A stretch of 64,000 bases of DNA from Mimachlamys varia. Its lineage: Eukaryota; Mollusca; Bivalvia; Pectinida; Pectinidae. Location of the stretch: the NCBI GenBank assembly GCA_947623455.1, contig OX392527.1, positions 9,916,001-9,980,000 on the forward strand, written 5' to 3'. The notes under the pieces are model-generated. The model saw only the letters and a program-made list of their open reading frames with translations, had not been told where the DNA came from and did not search any database. The translations under genes and the position numbers were made by a program. Shown piece after piece: positions 59,110-64,000 of this stretch; position 1 is the stretch's first letter; the number at the start of each line of letters is the position of its first letter.

Positions 59110-60945
59110 GTAAGTTATGGTCACACCTCCTTCAGGTAAGTTATGGTCACACCTCCTCCAGGTAAGTTATGGTCACACCTCCTCCAGGTAAGTTACGGTC
59201 ACACCTCCTCCAGGTAAGTTAAGTCACACCTCCTCCAGGTAAGTTAAGTCATACCTCCTCCAGGTAAGTTATGGTCACACCTCCTTCAGGTAAGTTAAGT
59301 CACACCTCCTCCAGGTAAGTTACGGTCACACCTCCTCCAGGTAAGTTAAGTCACACCTCCTCCAGGTAAGTTAAATCATACCTCCTCCAGGTAAGTTAAG
59401 TCATACCTCCTCCAGGTAAGTTAAGTCACACCTCCTCCAGGTAAGTTAAGTCACACCTCCTCCAGGTAAGTTAAGTCACACCTCCTCCAGGTAAGTTAAG
59501 TCACACCTCCTCCAGGTAAGTTAAGTCACACCTCCTCCAGGTAAGTTAAGTCACACCTCCTCCAGGTAAGTTACGGTCACACCTCCTCCAGGTAAGTTAA
59601 GTCATACCTCCTCCAGGTAAGTTAAGTCATACCTCCTCCAGGTAAGTTAAGTCACACCTCCTCCAGGTAAGTTAAGTCACACCTCCTCCAGGTAAGTTAA
59701 GTCACACCTCCTCCAGGTAAGTTAAGTCATACCTCCTCCAGGTAAGTTAAGTCATACCTCCTCCAGGTAAGTTAAGTCACACCTCCTCCTGGTAAGTTAA
59801 GTCACACCTCCTCCAGGTAAGTTAAGTCACACCTCCTCCAGGTAAGCTACGGTCACACCTCCTCCAGGTAAGTTAAGTCATACCTCCTCCAGGTAAGTTA
59901 AGTCATACCTCCTCCAGGTAAGCTACGGTCACACCTCCTCCAGGTAAGTTAAGTCATTCCTCCTCCAGGTAAGTTAAGTCATACCTCCTCCAGGTAAGTT
60001 AAGTCATACCTCCTCCAGGTTAGTTAAGTCATACCTCCTCCAGGTAAGTTACGGTCACACTTCCTCCAGGTAAGTTAAGTCATACCTCCTCCAGGTAAGC
60101 TACGGTCACACCTCCTCCAGGTAAGTTATGGTCACACCTCCTCCTGGTAAGTTAAGTCACACCTCCTCCAGGTAAGTTAAGTCATACCTCCTCCAGGTAA
60201 GCTACGGTCACACCTCCTCCAGGTAAGCTACGGTCACACCTCCTCCAGGTAAGTTATGGTCACACCTCCTCCAGGTAAGTTAAATCATACCTCCTCCAGG
60301 TAAGTTAAATCATACCTCCTCCAGGTAAGTTAAATCATACCTCCTCCAGGTAAGTTATGGTCACACCTCCTCCAGGTAAGTTAAATCACACCTCCTCCAG
60401 GTAAGTTAAATCATACCTCCTCCAGGTAAGTTATGGTCACACCTCCTCCAGGTAAGTTAAGTCATACCTCCTCCAGGTAAGTTATGGTCACACCTCCTCC
60501 TGGTAAGTTAAGTCATACCTCCTCCAGGTAAGCTACGGTCACACCTCCTCCAGGTAAGTTAAGTCACACCTCCTCCAGGTAAGTTAAGTCACACCTCCTC
60601 CAGGTAAGTTAAGTCACACCTCCTCCAGGTAAGTTAAGTCATACCTCCTCCAGGTAAGTTAAGTCATACCTCCTCCAGGTAAGTTAAGTCATACCTCCTC
60701 CAGGTAAGTTAAGTCATACCTCCTCCAGGTAAGTTACGGTCACACCTCCTCCAGGTAAGTTAAGTCATACCTCCTCCAGGTAAGTTATTGTCACACCTCC
60801 TCCAGGTAAGTTAAGTCATACCTCCTCCAGGTAAGTTATGGTCACACCTCCTCCAGGTAAGTTAAGTCATACCTCCTCCAGGTAAGTTAAGTCATACCTC
60901 CTCCAGGTAAGTTACGGTCACACCTCCTCCAGGTAAGTTAAAGTA
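59094..60945 (+). repeat. 25/26-bp array of the BICC1 exon end plus 5' splice site, ~74 copies
   Basis: Each unit is the last 16 nt of exon 58951-59109 (GTCACACCTCCTCCAG) followed by GTAAGTTAT or GTAAGTTAA. The authentic donor GT is at 59110. Nearly all copies keep a perfect CAG|GTAAGT; a few read GTAAGCT or GTTAGT. In the exon frame, readthrough ends at TAA at 59163-59165. Confidence 0.97.
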
Positions 60946-61130
60946 ACCTTACATTTAAGTAAAGGTGATTTCACATGTAAGGATGTGTATCAAGTAATGA
61001 GGAATTACTCAAGAATGACCACCAAATGGTGTCCAAAAATGGAAACAATGATAGCCTGTTTAACTTTAAAACTAATGTTTATTGTTGATGCATGAAAACA
61101 TAACTATAATTTGCACACTGATGGTTTTTA
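60946..61130. other. Intron sequence, nothing recognised
   Basis: Short AT-rich spacer between the donor array and the next dispersed repeat. Confidence 0.6.
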
Positions 61131-61713
61131 GGTCATCTGACGTCACGATGACCTATAGTCATCGTGCTTTGTCCGCCACAGCTGCCATCTTGAAAAACAC
61201 ATTTCAAACTTCTTCTTAAGTTCCACTTGTGCGATTGAGCTGAAACTTACCTGACCAATCCTGAGATGGTCCCCGACAAAGTGTTGTTATTTTTCGGGTC
61301 GATCCAAAATCCAATATGGCCACCACAGCTGCCATCTTGAAAAACAACATTTCAAACTTCTGAAGTTCTATTGGTGCAATTGAGCTGAAACTTACTTGAA
61401 ATGATCCAGAGATGGTTCCGACCAAATGTTGTTATTTTTCGGGTCAGTCCAAAATTCAAGATGGCAGTCAAAGCCGTTATCTTGAAAAACACATTTAAAA
61501 GTTTTTACCAAGCTCCACTGGTGCAGTTGAGTAGAAAATTGGTGGGGTGTTAAGGATGAGAAGTCCATTAAAGTGTTGTTAATTTTATGATTCAAGAAAA
61601 CTTTGACATGGAAACCTATGCGGCCATTTTGTGACATTATTGTGCAATCACATTAGTATGATGAACTTTTAATTGATAGTCAGATGAACGTTAAGGCCCT
61701 TGGGCCTCTTGTT
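61131..61713. repeat. Dispersed repeat with GCCATCTTGAAAAAC subunits
   Basis: Near-terminal TCATCTGAC and GTCAGATGA are inverted; the 3' end is AAGGCCCTTGGGCCTCTTGT. Three ~140-150-bp subunits carry CACAGCTGCCATCTTGAAAA and GTTGTTATTTTTCGGGTC. The tail links it to the other GGGCCTCTTGTT repeats although the body differs. Confidence 0.78.
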
Positions 61714-62470
61714 TACTGATTGATATTTTGTTGTGATATTATGAAGCAAAGTTGGTCAGAATCAAACAAGGTGTCAACTGACCATACCTCAAGGTCACCA
61801 GGTCAAAGTTCAAGGTCATATTTTGCATTCATTAATTGCTTGACATTTTGAAAGAAAGTTGGTCAGCATATACAGATTTGCTTATAAGGGACGTGTATGT
61901 TTTTGTTCACTGAAACAAGTTTCTAGTTATATTTGATAATTAAGGAGTGGTCTACAATATCTACAAGCGAAATAAAATGGGGTCAATAATGGCCCCTCCA
62001 GGGGGTGCTTAAGGGTAAAAATTCAAATTTGTGTAATTTTAAACAAATTTGATAGAAAGCATCCCCTAGTGAAGGAGATATGAGTTTATGATAAAAAGTG
62101 GTTGTGATCCCTTGGACTCATAAGGGAGCAAAAGGGGTCAAAAACAATATCAACGAAACTTGGTTGCAATAATCTTTATACATTGTAGATATGCATAATC
62201 TATATAAGGTGGTTTGAAAGTTTGGTTGCCATGGTAATCAGGTCACTATACTTCAGTACTTTTTTTGGAGGGGGGGGGGGATTTGTCCAGACAACACATC
62301 ATAAACCAGTAAAAAGTTTTCAGGTTTTAAGGAACGTTAGAGATGATGTGTACATGTATCTGAAGTTAAAAGTTTTGTTGTCATCAACGTTGCATTATAA
62401 AAGTCATTGCAAAGGGTGGGGGAGTGGTGGAGTCTGGTAGCGGGGGGTATTAGTTAGCCATTTGCTTACA
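61714..62470. repeat. Dispersed repeat fragment, poly-G element family
   Basis: Contains TACCTCAAGGTCACCAGGTC, GGTTGCCATGGTAATCAGGT, a G run at 62269-62280 and the end TTAGTTAGCCATTTGCTTAC. The end and the GTTGCYATGGTAAYAGGTCA motif are shared with the element at 52785-53250. Limits are approximate. Confidence 0.6.
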
Positions 62471-62534
62471 GTTCTTGTTCGAAAGTACCCATACCAGTAT
62501 GTTTTTCTGTATTTGCCAATTTTATACAATCTAG

Positions 62535-62684
62535 GAATATATGGTCCTATGGTAGTCCTGAATCCGTCCACAACTTGTTCCGTCCAGAACCAGCTTGATC
62601 TAATTACACAATGTGGTGATCTGAGCAACAAGGACCTTCCTCAGAATGGATCATTCATTAATGTGCCTACATCCACCGATCAGG
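62535..62684 (+). CDS. BICC1: BICC1 exon: Ser/Asn-rich linker
   Basis: A 150-nt exon with acceptor ACAATCTAG and donor CAGG|GTAAGT, phase 1 at both ends, encodes GIYGPMVVLNPSTTCSVQNQ and ends FINVPTSTDQ. The linker is poorly conserved in the family, so the call rests on the clean open frame, matching phase, codon quality and position downstream of the other exons. The next intron begins with a tandem array of this donor. Confidence 0.78.
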
Positions 62685-64000
62685 GTAAGTGTGTTGACCT
62701 GGTCCACTAACCAGGGTAAGTGTGTTAACCTGGTCCACTAATCAGGGTAAGTGTTAACCTGGTCCACTAACCAGGGTAAGGGTTAACCTGGTCCATTAAC
62801 CAGGGTAAGGGTTAACCTGGTCCATTAACCAGGGTAAGTGTGTTGACCTGGTCCACTAACCAGGGTAAGTGTTAACCTGGTCCACTAACCAGGGTAAGTG
62901 TTAACCTGGTCCACTAACCAGGGTAAATGTGTTGACCTGGTCCATTAACCAGGGTAAGTGTGTTGACCTGGTCCACTAACCACTGTGAGTGTGTTGACCT
63001 GGTCCACTAACCAGTGTGAGTGTGTTGACCTGGTCCACTAACCAGGGTAAGCATGTTAACCTGGTCCACTAACCAGGGTAAGTGTGTTAACCTGGTCCAC
63101 TAACCAGGGTAAGTGTGTTGACCTGGTCCACTAGCCAGGGTTAGTGTGTTGACCTGGTCCACTTACCAGGGTAAGTGTGTTGACCTGGTCCACTAACCAG
63201 TGTGAGTGTGTTGACCTGGTCCACTAACCAGGGTAAGCATGTTAACCTGGTCCACTAACCAGGGTAAGTGTGTTGACCTGGTCCACTAACCAGGGTAAGT
63301 GTGTTGACCTGGTCCACTAGCCAGGGTTAGTGTGTTGACCTGATCCACTAACCAGGGTCAGTGTGTTGACCTGGTCCACTTACCAGGGTAAGTGTGTTGA
63401 CCTGGTCCACTAACCAGGGTAAGTGTGTTAACCTGGTCCACTAACCAGGGTCAGTGTGTTGACCTGGTCCACTAACCAGGGTAAGTGTGTTAACCTGGTC
63501 CACTAACCAGGGTAAGTGTTAACCTGGTCCACTAGCCAGGGTAAGTGTTAACCTGGTCCACTAACCAGGGTAAGTGTTAACCTGGTCCATTAACCATTGT
63601 AAGTGTGTTGACCTGGTCCACTAACCAGTGTGAGTGTGTTGACCTGGTCCACTAACCAGGGTAAGCATGTTAACCTGGTCCACTAACCAGGGTAAGTGTG
63701 TTGACCTGGTCCACTAGCCAGGGTTAGTGTGTTGACCTGGTCCACTAACCAGGGTTAGTGTGTTGACCTGGTCCTTTAACCAGGGTAAGTGTTTTGTCCT
63801 GGTCCATTAACCAGGGTAAGTGTGTTGACCTGGTGCATTAACCAGGGTAAGTGTGTTGACCTGGTCCACTTACCAGTGTGAGTGTGTTGACCTGGTCCGA
63901 TAAACCAGGGTAAGCATGTTAACCTGGTCCACTAACCAGGGTAAGTGTGTTGACCTGATCCACTAACCAGGGTAATTGTGTTAACCTGGTCCACTAACCA
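62672..64000 (+). repeat. ~31-bp array of the BICC1 exon end plus 5' splice site, ~43 copies, runs off the window
   Basis: Each unit is TCCACTAACCAGG, a diverged copy (10 of 13) of the exon end TCCACCGATCAGG, followed by GTAAGTGTGTTGACCTGG. Some units are shorter (GTAAGTGTTAACCTGG). The real donor GT is at 62685. Most copies keep CAGG|GTAAG; a minority read TGTGAGT or GTTAGT. In the exon frame TAA at 62708-62710 comes before the next donor. Confidence 0.95.

Larger units (their letters stand above)
22643..64000 (+). other. BICC1: BICC1 (Bicaudal-C) gene, internal part, continues beyond both ends
   Basis: Ten exons on the + strand (22643-22722, 32223-32384, 33180-33233, 39189-39428, 44644-44856, 45935-45992, 46451-46524, 49826-49988, 58951-59109, 62535-62684) join in frame to 451 codons. 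The protein closely follows vertebrate Bicaudal-C: short stretches such as SHVIGKGGNNIK, CHIHFPDSN, VSIAGQPAGVESAR, ELLPL, GCLPLVLMFD, QLMEQLDVFIS and KPKPKQPSK are nearly identical. The family binds mRNA through KH domains, recruits the CCR4-NOT deadenylase and polymerises through a C-terminal SAM domain; it acts in cytoplasmic mRNA silencing in oogenesis, left-right patterning and renal or ciliated epithelia. Exons are only about 3% of the 40 kb they span. The N-terminal exons (start codon, first part of the KH-like region) and the SAM exons were not found. The region 1-22642 may be an upstream intron or flank. Confidence 0.93.

Noticed and set aside
61216..61637. Minus-strand ORFs in the 61-kb dispersed repeat
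   Set aside because: They follow the ~145-bp subunits of a non-coding repeat and match no transposase.
1684..63999. CRISPR array interpretation of regularly spaced repeats
   Set aside because: The arrays are uninterrupted tandem units without unique spacers, and the window is eukaryotic.

Overview
The window is a piece of an animal nuclear genome, most likely a bivalve mollusc. It has spliced exons with canonical GT-AG introns, about 54% tandem repeat by my own tally of the arrays listed, and several copies of AT-rich dispersed repeats that end in GGGCCTCTTGTT, a type I associate with bivalve genomes. That taxonomic call is inference. I see no rRNA, tRNA, CRISPR array, operon or bacterial gene.

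The one recognisable host gene is an ortholog of Bicaudal-C (BICC1), an RNA-binding KH/SAM protein. Ten consecutive internal exons lie on the + strand between 22643 and 62684. They total 1353 nt (451 codons), all have AG/GT borders, and all intron phases are compatible. They encode the end of the first KH-like region, a canonical KH domain with a GKGG loop, a KH-like domain, a second canonical KH domain with a GRGG loop, the conserved KPKPKQPSK linker, and the start of the low-complexity middle region. The N-terminal exons and the C-terminal SAM domain were not found, so the gene continues on both sides.

Layout. 1-22642: no confident gene; minisatellites (units of 57, 46, ~30, 23, 74/62, 39, 52 and 50 bp), four dispersed repeats, a foldback element, and a decayed mariner transposon inserted exactly at a TA inside the 39-bp minisatellite. 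22643-62684: BICC1 exons separated by introns of up to ~9.5 kb, most holding one or more large arrays, including a 7-kb compound 30/35/36-bp G-rich array, a 4.7-kb 33-bp array and a 4.3-kb 26-bp array. 62685-64000: an array that starts at the last donor and runs off the window.

The most striking feature is that several arrays are built from BICC1 exon-intron junctions. After four exons the intron opens with tandem copies of the exon's last 13-27 nt plus its 5' splice site (34-, 38-, 25/26- and 31-bp units). After a fifth exon the array starts at the donor but the copies have lost the GT. Before a sixth exon, about 16 tandem copies of its 3' splice site and first coding bases precede the real one. 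In addition, the 26-bp array in the 49989-58950 intron repeats a sequence nearly identical to the 5' arm of U1 snRNA, and it sits one exon upstream of the array with roughly 74 consensus 5' splice sites. I report this as the candidate undescribed phenomenon; any functional effect is inference.
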